Assembly: GCA_003641555.1 (NCBI GenBank)
Contig: QNAT01000087.1
Location: 1 to 5,996, forward strand
Direction: 5' to 3'
Origin: Thermotoga sp.
GTDB lineage: Bacteria > Thermotogota > Thermotogae > B3-G13
Length of the DNA stretch: 5,996 nt
The translations under genes and the position numbers were made by a program. The notes under the pieces were generated by a model. That model did no database searches and had not been told where the DNA came from. It saw nothing but the letters and a program-made list of their open reading frames with translations. This document shows, piece by piece, positions 1 to 5,996 of this stretch (its first letter is position 1; every line of letters starts with the position of its first letter).

Positions 1-391
1 AAGGAATGGAGACCTCTACATAATAGTTCATGTTAAAGAACATCCTTACTTCAAAAGGCAGGGTAACAATATTTATCTCAGAAAAGATATAGATTTTGTG
101 CAGGCTGTTTTGGGAGCAGATATCCCGGTTGAAACACTTTACGGTACTGTAAAGTTGAAGGTCCCGCCAGGTACCCAAAGTAGTGAAACGTTTAGACTTA
201 AAAATAAAGGTATAAAAAATGAAAGAACTGGTCGCATTGGAGATCAATATGTTAAGCTGGATATTCGAATACCAACAAAGCTAACTCCGACTGAACGTGA
301 ATTACTGGAAAGATATGCTAAAGAGGCAGGAATAAGTGTAAATTTCCGTTCTAATGGTATTTTCAATAAGGTGAGAGGTAAATTTTCTTAA
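1..391 (+). CDS. dnaJ: Chaperone protein DnaJ (Hsp40), C-terminal part only
   Basis: The reading frame is already open at base 2 and ends at TAA 389-391, leaving 129 residues; the J-domain and any Cys-rich zinc region lie upstream of the window. The visible part is the second C-terminal substrate-binding beta-domain and the tail. Family landmarks are HPYFKRQGNNIYLRKDI, then QAVLGADIPVETLYG, then LKVPPGTQSSETFRLKNKGI, then GDQYVKLDIRIPTKLTPTE. The last forms the usual end of the domain before the charged C-terminal helix ELLERYAKEAG. DnaJ is a cytosolic co-chaperone that delivers unfolded clients to DnaK and stimulates its ATPase. A GTG at 98 could be mistaken for a start, but the conserved sequence runs through it from upstream, so it is internal. 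The C-terminal tail after the helix is short and basic. A related DnaJ-like protein such as CbpA cannot be excluded because the diagnostic N-terminal half is missing. Confidence 0.93.
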   Translation, partial: RNGDLYIIVHVKEHPYFKRQGNNIYLRKDIDFVQAVLGADIPVETLYGTVKLKVPPGTQSSETFRLKNKGIKNERTGRIGDQYVKLDIRIPTKLTPTERELLERYAKEAGISVNFRSNGIFNKVRGKFS

Positions 392-403
392 CGTATATCA
401 AAC

Positions 404-2668
404 TCATTCACTATTTACCAGGTCTTTTTCATTGCTGAGGCAAGAGATCTTATTCTTTTCTTCTAATAGAGTAGAGGCATCATCGGTATCTACAGCTGTC
501 GTGTTGCCGATCAGTTTTACATCTTTTAGTGAAGTATAACTATTTCTCAACCTGATAGCAGTTTCGGAATCCGTTATGTCTACATCGTTAAGTGTTAGAT
601 TTGAATCATTGATGGATAATCCAAGAGAAAAAGAAGATATCGATGTGTTTAACAATGTAACTGTAGAATTCTCTTTCGCATCTATAGCAGTTATACCACC
701 ATTTAGTTGTATATCCTTTAATCGTACCTTAGAAGTGCCGTTAACTAAAAGACCATTCCCACTTATTTGAAATATTCCATTAGTTATAGAAAAGGAGGAA
801 AACGTAGAAACTCTTGCGAAATTCTCCACGTTTTTAACCTTTATATCAGTCATTTTAACTTTGCTCAGATCTTTTACGCTTATTCCTTCTTTTGTATTTT
901 CGATCTTCAAATCTTCTATACCAACGTTAGAACGTGAAATGATCATTCCTTTGGATAAAACAGATGAAATGGTTCCATCTTTTATCTCTACATTCTGACA
1001 ATTAGATATAGATAAACTTCCTGCATACATATATATTGATTCCAGAAAAATACTCTTATTATCATTCATATCGATGTTACCGTTGATAACTCTCACATTA
1101 TTAAGGATACATTTGCTGTTATTTATAACCAGGCTGCTTGAAGAAAATCTAACATTCTTAAACCATAAAGCAGAGTCCTCATCTGCATAGATCACGGCAG
1201 AACCATCCTCACCCTCAATCTCGATCGTATCCAGCCCTTCTAATAATCCTATCTTTAGCATACCCCCTCTCAGTACTATCTTTGCTCCTTTTTCAAATAT
1301 GATATGAATGCCTGGATCCACTTGAAGAAACTGCCCTTCATTAAGATTTATAATGTTCATTATCCTATAGGGGAAAGATGTATCCGAAAATTCCGCATTC
1401 CCACTTATATTCTTTACATTGTGCTCTCTTATCGATTCCAAATTACCCCCAAACATGAGAGAAGGAGAAGACTTCTTCCCCTCATTTCCGGCCTCATCCA
1501 TACTCGTGACTGCGAATTGATAAACTTCTCCATTACCGATATTCGATACTTTGAAATATGTGGCACTCACAAGAGAAGTATTGAACTTCTGCCATTCCTT
1601 TTCACCAACTACTTTCCCATATATGTTGTATCCCTTCAATCCTGAACCATTATCGTTTGCTTTATTCCATGTTAACATAACACTTTCTTCATTTGCATTG
1701 TAAACAGCAGATAAATTTTTAACCGTTGAAGGTCTTTCCGTGTCTACCATAAATTGATATTCGCGAGGAGGAGAAATGTTACCAGAGGAGTCCTTTAACC
1801 AGATTTTTACTGTATGTTTACCCTCAGAGAGGTGTTGAAGGTAAACGTGTTTCAAATATATAGTGTAAATCTTTCCGTTATCTAATTTGTAGGAAACACT
1901 TACATTCTCATCTTTATCTATGTTATCTGTGATATTCAAACTTACATCTACAGCAGTTTTATTCGTAAATTCAGGGATATCTGCTTTTAAAATCTGTGGA
2001 GGTAAGGTATCTACGAGATCCTTCACTATTTGCTTTGAAGCATTGCTTTCATTACCCACATTATCGACTGCCGATATCTTGTAGGCAAATATGTGACCCG
2101 TACTGGGTGGATCTTCAAAGTGCGTATCCGATGTGTATCCTATATATTCAAAATCTCCTTTATCAATAGCCCTGTAAACTTTATAATGATCTACATCTTT
2201 ATCAGGCACAGATTTCCACTCCACTTTTATATCTTCTTTATCATAAGTTATGCTGAGACTTTTAGGAGATGATGGAGGAGTAGTATCAACGTTGAAATCA
2301 TATTTTACAGGATTGGAAATATTCCCCTTCAAATCCTTCGCTGATAGTTCAAAATGGTAATTCCCATCTGATTTTACAGTATAGATTACCGATGTTGCCG
2401 AGGAATCCGTAGCAGAATATACAGTTTCTTCTTTCCCCTTTTCTTCTTTTGAAATAGAAAAATAGTATTTTAAATCAGTGGATGGAGTAGTATCATCCTC
2501 TCCCTTCCATTCAAAGACAATTGTCAAAGTCGAGGTTGCTGGAAGAGGAGTTAGAAGTAACGATACAGTTGGGGGAGTCACATCATCTTTTCCCTTTTCG
2601 CAGGATACAAGGAACAAAAAGGATATAATTATAACTAATATAATCACTGTAGTCTTTGCATTTCCCAT
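404..2668 (-). CDS. Predicted surface lipoprotein with Ig/FN3-like repeats and a right-handed beta-helix
   Basis: This 754-residue protein opens with a lipoprotein signal peptide: Lys5, a hydrophobic stretch at about 8-21, and the lipobox LVSC with Cys23 as the predicted lipidated residue. Residues ~31-129 and ~221-311 look like Ig-like domains, each ending in a 'GNIS.P..Y.F.VDT..P' junction. Each is followed by a fibronectin-III-like domain (~130-220 and ~312-405) with the 'V.W....D.D...Y.VY' and 'Y.ISAVDNVGNES' type signatures. From ~410 to ~740 the sequence is a Ser/Asn-rich ladder of short hydrophobic strands separated by Asn/Asp/Gly turns. It opens with FLQVDPGIHIIFEKGAKIVL, typical of the first rungs of pectate-lyase-like/NosD-like right-handed beta-helices. 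I infer an extracytoplasmic, membrane-anchored binding or carbohydrate-interacting protein; no catalytic residues could be assigned. An in-frame TAA lies two codons upstream, so ATG 2668 is the most upstream possible start, although its ribosome-binding site is oddly far away. The gene is convergent with dnaJ and divergent from the ABC exporter. Confidence 0.88.
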   Translation of the reverse strand: MGNAKTTVIILVIIISFLFLVSCEKGKDDVTPPTVSLLLTPLPATSTLTIVFEWKGEDDTTPSTDLKYYFSISKEEKGKEETVYSATDSSATSVIYTVKSDGNYHFELSAKDLKGNISNPVKYDFNVDTTPPSSPKSLSITYDKEDIKVEWKSVPDKDVDHYKVYRAIDKGDFEYIGYTSDTHFEDPPSTGHIFAYKISAVDNVGNESNASKQIVKDLVDTLPPQILKADIPEFTNKTAVDVSLNITDNIDKDENVSVSYKLDNGKIYTIYLKHVYLQHLSEGKHTVKIWLKDSSGNISPPREYQFMVDTERPSTVKNLSAVYNANEESVMLTWNKANDNGSGLKGYNIYGKVVGEKEWQKFNTSLVSATYFKVSNIGNGEVYQFAVTSMDEAGNEGKKSSPSLMFGGNLESIREHNVKNISGNAEFSDTSFPYRIMNIINLNEGQFLQVDPGIHIIFEKGAKIVLRGGMLKIGLLEGLDTIEIEGEDGSAVIYADEDSALWFKNVRFSSSSLVINNSKCILNNVRVINGNIDMNDNKSIFLESIYMYAGSLSISNCQNVEIKDGTISSVLSKGMIISRSNVGIEDLKIENTKEGISVKDLSKVKMTDIKVKNVENFARVSTFSSFSITNGIFQISGNGLLVNGTSKVRLKDIQLNGGITAIDAKENSTVTLLNTSISSFSLGLSINDSNLTLNDVDITDSETAIRLRNSYTSLKDVKLIGNTTAVDTDDASTLLEEKNKISCLSNEKDLVNSE

Positions 2669-2689
2669 ATTTTATATGATACCACATTT

Positions 2690-2697
2690 CCTCTCCT
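2690..2697 (-). promoter_or_regulatory. Shine-Dalgarno site upstream of the lipoprotein gene, unusually far from its ATG
   Basis: Read on the - strand this is AGGAGAGG, inside a longer purine run (about 2690-2717) and the only good Shine-Dalgarno match near the lipoprotein start. It lies 21 nt from the ATG at 2668 counting from its last base, or 24 nt counting from the end of AGGAG. It lies at a normal 5-nt distance from an out-of-frame ATG at 2687. An in-frame TAA directly upstream of 2668 rules out an in-frame start closer to the site. Confidence 0.55.
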
Positions 2698-2745
2698 TTT
2701 TCTTTTTTCTCTTTCCAAAAATTCCTTAACGCAAATTTCGCAATG

Positions 2746-2760
2746 CTGACTTAAAGTCAG
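2746..2760. repeat. Short perfect palindrome (operator or hairpin)
   Basis: CTGACT-TAA-AGTCAG is a perfect 6-bp inverted repeat around a 3-bp centre. It lies in the lipoprotein 5' leader if transcription starts near 2804, where the RNA would fold into a 6-bp stem with a 3-nt loop. As DNA it resembles a small operator half-site pair. There is no T-run after it on either strand, so it is not an intrinsic terminator. Confidence 0.45.
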
Positions 2761-2771
2761 AGCCCCAATGA

Positions 2772-2809
2772 CCATGGTGGATCAATTCCATGGATGCTCT
2801 GGATCAATT
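2772..2809. repeat. Direct-repeat cluster: two TGGATCAATT copies and two CCATGG copies
   Basis: TGGATCAATT occurs at 2778-2787 and again at 2800-2809, 22 bp start to start, which places both copies on roughly the same face of the helix. CCATGG occurs at 2772-2777 and 2788-2793, flanking the first copy and able to pair as a 6-bp stem with a 10-nt loop. The right copy abuts the leftward -10 box and covers its expected start site. Relative to the rightward start at about 2852 the copies lie near -74 to -65 and -52 to -43. I infer tandem binding sites for a transcription factor that could repress the lipoprotein gene and act on the ABC exporter promoter. Confidence 0.5.
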
Positions 2810-2810
2810 T

Positions 2811-2839
2811 ATTATACCTTATACGAATATGATATGTAG
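2811..2839 (-). promoter_or_regulatory. Predicted leftward promoter for the lipoprotein gene
   Basis: On the - strand a perfect TATAAT -10 box occupies 2816-2811. The hexamer at 17-bp spacing is CTACAT (2839-2834), a poor -35 match; 18-bp spacing gives ACTACA, matching only the last three consensus bases. The expected start is near 2804, giving a leader of about 136 nt that contains the 2746-2760 palindrome. A weak -35 is consistent with a promoter that depends on an activator. Confidence 0.5.
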
Positions 2840-2851
2840 TATAATATCTTT
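2817..2851 (+). promoter_or_regulatory. Predicted rightward promoter for the ABC exporter operon
   Basis: A perfect TATAAT -10 box lies at 2840-2845, only 6 bp before the ATG at 2852, so the expected transcription start falls at or next to the start codon. The hexamer at 17-bp spacing (2817-2822, CCTTAT) is a weak -35 match. A TG lies at 2835-2836, two bases too far upstream for a canonical extended -10. No Shine-Dalgarno sequence separates the box and the start codon, which supports a leaderless transcript. Confidence 0.6.
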
Positions 2852-4618
2852 ATGAAGAAAAAAACAAAGGGACTGCGTTCGCTAAAGATCATATTACCGC
2901 ATATCTTGCGTTACAAATGGCGTTACATAATAGGTCTGGTTTCGCTGATCACAGTAGATGTACTGCAAATGTTTATCCCCCTCCTTTTAAAAAATTATAT
3001 AGATGGATTGAAAGCAGGCAAAGCTCTGCAAGAGATATATATGTATCCCCTTATCATAGTTATAATATCGGCTTCTATGATAACGTTCAGGATAATATGG
3101 AGAATAAATATAATAGGGACTTCCCGGCATGTTGAAACGGATTTAAGAGATACACTCTATTCCCATCTTCTCAAACTGGATTCTGAATACTTCGCAAATG
3201 TAAGAACGGGAGATCTAATGGCAAAATTGACGAATGATATTCAGGCAGTTAGAATGGTTGCAGGGCAAGGTATTCTCATATCTACCGATATGATAGTTAT
3301 GGGGAGTCTATCGATATTTGCTATGTTTCATCTCGATGCTCGGTTAGCACTGATGATTTTGATTCCATTGCCTCTTATAAGTGTTACCATATATGTAGGA
3401 GGTAAGATAATCCATAGGTTATTCAATAAAGCTCAGTCTATTTTTTCAGATATGTCTGCAAAAGTCAGAGAGAATGTAGATGGAATGCGAGTTATCAAGG
3501 CATATGTTCAGGAAGAGGCACAAATAAAGGAGTTTCAGGAAATAAACGATGGATATTACAAAACTAACATGCGGCTGGCGATGATCTCTTCTCTTATAGA
3601 ACCCATCGTACGCATTTTAGAAGGCGGGGTAGTTGCATTGGTGATTGTATACGGTGGTTATATGGTAATAAAAAGTGGATTATCTCTTGGTTCCCTGGTA
3701 GCGTTTATTGGATACCTGTTGATGGTAATATGGCCCATGATAGCATTGGGATGGGTGATAAATCTATTTCAACGCGGAGCAGCATCTGCATCAAGATTAC
3801 TGGAGGTTCTGGATGTTGAACCTCTGGTAAAGGATGAGGAAAATGCACTTGATGTGAAGGATATAAAAGGTAAGATCGAAATAAAATCCTTAAGTTTCTC
3901 TTATAAACGTAATGTAAGGCATGCATTATTCGATATCACGTTGAAGATAGAAGCAGGTTCTGCTGTTGCTATCGTTGGACAAACTGGTAGTGGAAAGTCT
4001 ACCCTCGTTAAGCTAATTCCTCGCCTTATAGAACCCGATAGAGGGAGTATCTATATCGATTCAATCGATGTTAGGGATATAAAACTCGGTACCTTAAGAA
4101 AATTCTTAGGGTATGTCCCTCAGGACCTCTTTCTATTTTCCGATACGTTAAAGGGAAACATAACATTTGGTGCCGATGATGCAATGGATAGAGAAATATA
4201 CGATGTAAGTAAGGCGGCGGGTTTATGGCGAGATATCACATCTTTTCCAGAGGGACTCAAGACTTTCGTAGGGGAGAGAGGTATAACTCTTTCTGGTGGA
4301 CAAAAGCAAAGGGTTACCCTTGCTCGTGCCATATTGAAACGTCCGAAGATTCTCATACTCGATGATATTTTTTCCAGCGTAGATGCTGATACAGAAAAGG
4401 AGATCATAAGGGGTATAAGGACGTTAGCAACTTCTGAGAAACGAACTACCATAATAGTTTCACATAGATTAACATCCCTGACCTGGGTAGATGAGATATT
4501 CGTTCTGGATAAGGGTAAATTAATAGAGAAAGGAAATCATGAAGAACTCATGAAAAGAAAAGGCTTGTATTACAAATTGTATCAAAAACAAGCATTGGAA
4601 AACGAATTGAAAGGTTGA
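2852..4618 (+). CDS. ABC exporter half-subunit (permease fused to ATPase), YheI/TM287/MdlA-like
   Basis: The 588-residue protein has the normal length of a type IV (B-family) ABC half-exporter. The transmembrane domain (residues ~20-305) shows six hydrophobic segments at about 24-48, 64-85, 135-158, 164-183, 248-272 and 278-301. In the nucleotide-binding domain the aromatic A-loop is Tyr351, Walker A is GQTGSGKST (376-384, Lys382), and the Q-loop Gln is 424. The signature LSGGQ is at 480-484, Walker B is ILILDD ending at 504-505, the D-loop is SSVD (508-511) and the switch His is 538. The usual catalytic Glu after Walker B is Asp505. That substitution is known in the degenerate-site subunit of heterodimeric exporters such as TM287 and YheI/BmrC, which keep a good LSGGQ for the partner's active site. 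No second half-subunit is adjacent. Substrate cannot be read from sequence; lipids or drugs are typical. The gene starts 6 bp after a -10 box with no Shine-Dalgarno and leads a three-gene operon. Confidence 0.95.
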   Translation: MKKKTKGLRSLKIILPHILRYKWRYIIGLVSLITVDVLQMFIPLLLKNYIDGLKAGKALQEIYMYPLIIVIISASMITFRIIWRINIIGTSRHVETDLRDTLYSHLLKLDSEYFANVRTGDLMAKLTNDIQAVRMVAGQGILISTDMIVMGSLSIFAMFHLDARLALMILIPLPLISVTIYVGGKIIHRLFNKAQSIFSDMSAKVRENVDGMRVIKAYVQEEAQIKEFQEINDGYYKTNMRLAMISSLIEPIVRILEGGVVALVIVYGGYMVIKSGLSLGSLVAFIGYLLMVIWPMIALGWVINLFQRGAASASRLLEVLDVEPLVKDEENALDVKDIKGKIEIKSLSFSYKRNVRHALFDITLKIEAGSAVAIVGQTGSGKSTLVKLIPRLIEPDRGSIYIDSIDVRDIKLGTLRKFLGYVPQDLFLFSDTLKGNITFGADDAMDREIYDVSKAAGLWRDITSFPEGLKTFVGERGITLSGGQKQRVTLARAILKRPKILILDDIFSSVDADTEKEIIRGIRTLATSEKRTTIIVSHRLTSLTWVDEIFVLDKGKLIEKGNHEELMKRKGLYYKLYQKQALENELKG

Positions 4619-4637
4619 TAAAGAGAGGAGTATTGGT

Positions 4638-5657
4638 ATGAAGTTAAAAGATCAATTGAGTAAGGATATGAAATCTGCCCTTGGCATTCAGGAGGGAGAA
4701 GGGAAATTCGTCGAGGAATTACAAGAAGATGATGTAATAGATGGAATATATAAGGTTATCTCCAAGCATTCCTTCGAGACACATATGCACAAGAAATATC
4801 TGATCTTGAATTTAGCTGATAAGACCGGGAATATTAGAGCAATAGATTGGTACAATGCTTCCAATAACGATGCTAAGGTGAAATCTGGCAGTGTTATTAG
4901 AATCAAGGGGAAAGCAACGCTTTACAATGGTAATCTGCAAATAACGATTGCAAATCATAATGATTCTATTATTGTACTCAACAAGGGAGAATATGATGTC
5001 AGCAGGTTTATTCCGACCACAAAGAAAGATGTAAATGTAATGATGAGAGAACTTAAGAAGTTAATGGAAAAGATAGAAGATGATGACATACGCCGGCTTT
5101 TAGATAATTTTTTTCAGGATAATGATTTCGTCGAACGATTTAAATCTGCTCCTGCAGCGATAAGCGTTCATCACGCTTATAAAGGCGGGTTATTAGAACA
5201 CACCTTGAATGTAGCCAGGATATGTGAAGATATGAGTAAATACTATCCCTCGGTGAATAAAGATATCCTGATCGCAGGAGCAATATTTCATGATGTAGGT
5301 AAGACCGAGGAATACGACTTCAAGGATGGTATAGTAAAAACGGATACAGGGGAGATGTTAGGACATGTGGCGATCGGATGGCACATGGTTAAGAAAATGA
5401 TAGAGAAGATCCCTGGATTTAACGATGATACTCGCATAAAACTCGAACACATGATTCTATCTCATCATGGAGAAATGGAATGGGGTTCTCCTGTACTTCC
5501 AAAGATCCCGGAGGCATTGATCCTCCACTTTGTGGATAACCTGGATTCCAAGATGTGGCAGTTCAAGTACTTAAAAGATAAGAAAAAACAAGATGATGAT
5601 GAGGCATTATGGAGTGATTATAATAAGTATCTGGATAGAAGGGTTTATTTAAAATAA
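4638..5657 (+). CDS. yhaM: 3'-5' exoribonuclease of the YhaM family (OB-fold plus HD domain)
   Basis: This 339-residue cytosolic protein has an OB-fold nucleic-acid-binding domain at ~25-115 (YLILNLADKTGNIRAIDW, then GSVIRIKGKATLYNGNLQIT). A helical linker follows, then an HD phosphohydrolase domain at ~170-310. Candidate metal ligands and active-site residues are His179 and His188 in HHAYKGGLLEHTL, His218-Asp219 in FHDVGKTEEY, His243 in LGH, His276-His277 in SHHGEMEWGSP and Asp300. The order and spacing match YhaM, a Mn2+-dependent 3'-5' exonuclease active on RNA and single-stranded DNA in Firmicutes. It is slightly longer than the ~314-residue Bacillus protein, with about 20 extra residues at the N-terminus. 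The start is well supported: GAGAGGAG at 4623-4630 lies 7 nt before ATG 4638. The 19-bp gap after the ABC gene, with no terminator, implies co-transcription. Family assignment is firm; the symbol is by homology. Confidence 0.9.
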   Translation: MKLKDQLSKDMKSALGIQEGEGKFVEELQEDDVIDGIYKVISKHSFETHMHKKYLILNLADKTGNIRAIDWYNASNNDAKVKSGSVIRIKGKATLYNGNLQITIANHNDSIIVLNKGEYDVSRFIPTTKKDVNVMMRELKKLMEKIEDDDIRRLLDNFFQDNDFVERFKSAPAAISVHHAYKGGLLEHTLNVARICEDMSKYYPSVNKDILIAGAIFHDVGKTEEYDFKDGIVKTDTGEMLGHVAIGWHMVKKMIEKIPGFNDDTRIKLEHMILSHHGEMEWGSPVLPKIPEALILHFVDNLDSKMWQFKYLKDKKKQDDDEALWSDYNKYLDRRVYLK

Positions 5658-5659
5658 AG

Positions 5660-5996
5660 ATGAAATTCTTGATAGTTGCTCTCATTTCTATGTCTCCCAT
5701 CTCCGAACTCAGAGGGGGAATTCCAGCAGCGATTTTTGCTTACAAAATATCTCCTCCGATTGCATATATTTTCTGTGTAGCTGCTAACATTGTACCGGCT
5801 GTCATTCTTGTTTATTCTCTCAATTGGCTTGAACGATTTTTTTCCTCTCATTGGCTATGGGCAAAGAGAACTCTGGATAAGATATACGCGAAGACCAGGA
5901 AAAAGATGTCCCGTAAATTTGAGATATATGGTTTTATTGCTCTGACTCTTTTCGTCGCGATCCCGTTACCTATAACTGGTGTATGGACTGGTGCGA
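5660..5996 (+). CDS. Small integral membrane protein, 'small multidrug export' family (COG2426-like), N-terminal part
   Basis: The frame opens at ATG 5660, only 2 bp after the exoribonuclease stop, and stays open to the window edge (112 codons seen; the family is usually about 150-170 residues). The in-frame TAG at 5636 limits the start. ATG 5660 is preferred, but its Shine-Dalgarno is weak (GAAGGG around 5638-5643, about 16 nt away), so translation is probably coupled to the upstream gene. Recognisable family motifs are SPISELRGGIP (residues 12-22, with Glu16, Arg18, Gly19-Gly20, Pro22) and IPLPITGVWTGA (101-112). Hydrophobic segments lie at ~31-55 and ~90-112, joined by a basic loop (KRTLDKIYAKTRKK). 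The repeated 'E-L-R-G-x-P' and 'P-L-P-x-T-G' style motifs suggest re-entrant loops related to those of DedA-type membrane proteins; that relationship is an inference. The family name implies drug export, but the substrate is not established. Confidence 0.85.
   Translation, partial: MKFLIVALISMSPISELRGGIPAAIFAYKISPPIAYIFCVAANIVPAVILVYSLNWLERFFSSHWLWAKRTLDKIYAKTRKKMSRKFEIYGFIALTLFVAIPLPITGVWTGA

Noticed and set aside
377..419. Inverted repeat GGTAAAT (377-383) with ATTTACC (413-419) across the dnaJ/lipoprotein convergent junction, followed on the + strand by TTTTT at 425-429
   Set aside because: The 7-bp AT-rich stem has a 29-nt loop and the T-run starts 5 nt after it, so it is too weak to call an intrinsic terminator; no better terminator was found for either gene.
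576..770. Open frame on the + strand inside the lipoprotein gene; also + frames at 1304-1645 and 2478-2729
   Set aside because: They lie antisense to a long frame with a clear signal peptide and domain structure, have no family resemblance, and look like chance antisense frames.
2690..2717. Pyrimidine-rich tract on the + strand that could be read as a terminator T-run
   Set aside because: No stem precedes it on the + strand and no gene ends there; on the - strand it is the purine-rich ribosome-binding region of the lipoprotein gene.
2669..2851. Possible riboswitch or small RNA in the divergent region
   Set aside because: The leader holds only two short hairpins (2746-2760 and the CCATGG pair) and no conserved riboswitch core that I recognise.
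3705..4452. - strand open frames opposite the ABC transporter's later part (3705-3926 and 4120-4452), and a + frame at 2917-3135
   Set aside because: They are out-of-frame shadows of conserved ABC transporter coding sequence, with low-complexity or unrecognisable translations.
5645..5851. - strand open frame of 68 codons at the end of the operon
   Set aside because: It is antisense to the membrane protein gene starting at 5660, whose + strand translation carries clear family motifs.

Overview
The window looks like ordinary chromosomal DNA from an AT-rich bacterium. Arg is often AGA/AGG and Ile often ATA, genes are tightly packed, and genes with a visible Shine-Dalgarno site use a purine-rich GGAG-type sequence. 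A YhaM-type exoribonuclease, a TM287/YheI-like ABC half-exporter and a lipobox-bearing lipoprotein would fit a Firmicutes-, Thermotogota- or Caldisericota-like lineage. That is an inference from gene families only; I cannot name a genus.

Layout, left to right. (1) Bases 1-391, + strand: the C-terminal end of DnaJ. (2) 404-2668, - strand, convergent with dnaJ across a 12-bp gap: a large predicted lipoprotein with a lipobox, two copies of an Ig-like plus fibronectin-III-like module, and a C-terminal right-handed beta-helix. (3) 2669-2851: a 183-bp divergent regulatory region. It holds two back-to-back perfect TATAAT boxes arranged as an inverted repeat, a 10-bp direct repeat spaced two helical turns apart, and a short hairpin/operator-like palindrome. 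(4) 2852-4618, +: a six-helix ABC exporter half-subunit whose catalytic Glu is replaced by Asp. It has no adjacent partner subunit, and its ATG sits where transcription should begin, so its mRNA is probably leaderless. (5) 4638-5657, +: an OB-fold/HD-domain 3'-5' exoribonuclease of the YhaM family, 19 bp after the transporter. (6) 5660 to the window end, +: the first 112 codons of a small integral membrane protein of the 'small multidrug export' family (COG2426-like), 2 bp after the exoribonuclease.

Genes 4-6 look like one operon read rightward from the divergent region, and the lipoprotein is read leftward from the same region. The families share no obvious pathway, so the operon is probably a housekeeping or efflux grouping rather than a specialised system. 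I see no mobile element, CRISPR array, tRNA or rRNA, and no clear new defence or biosynthetic system. The parts most worth a second look are the divergent control region, the leaderless start, the unpaired degenerate ABC subunit, and the badly spaced ribosome-binding site of the lipoprotein.
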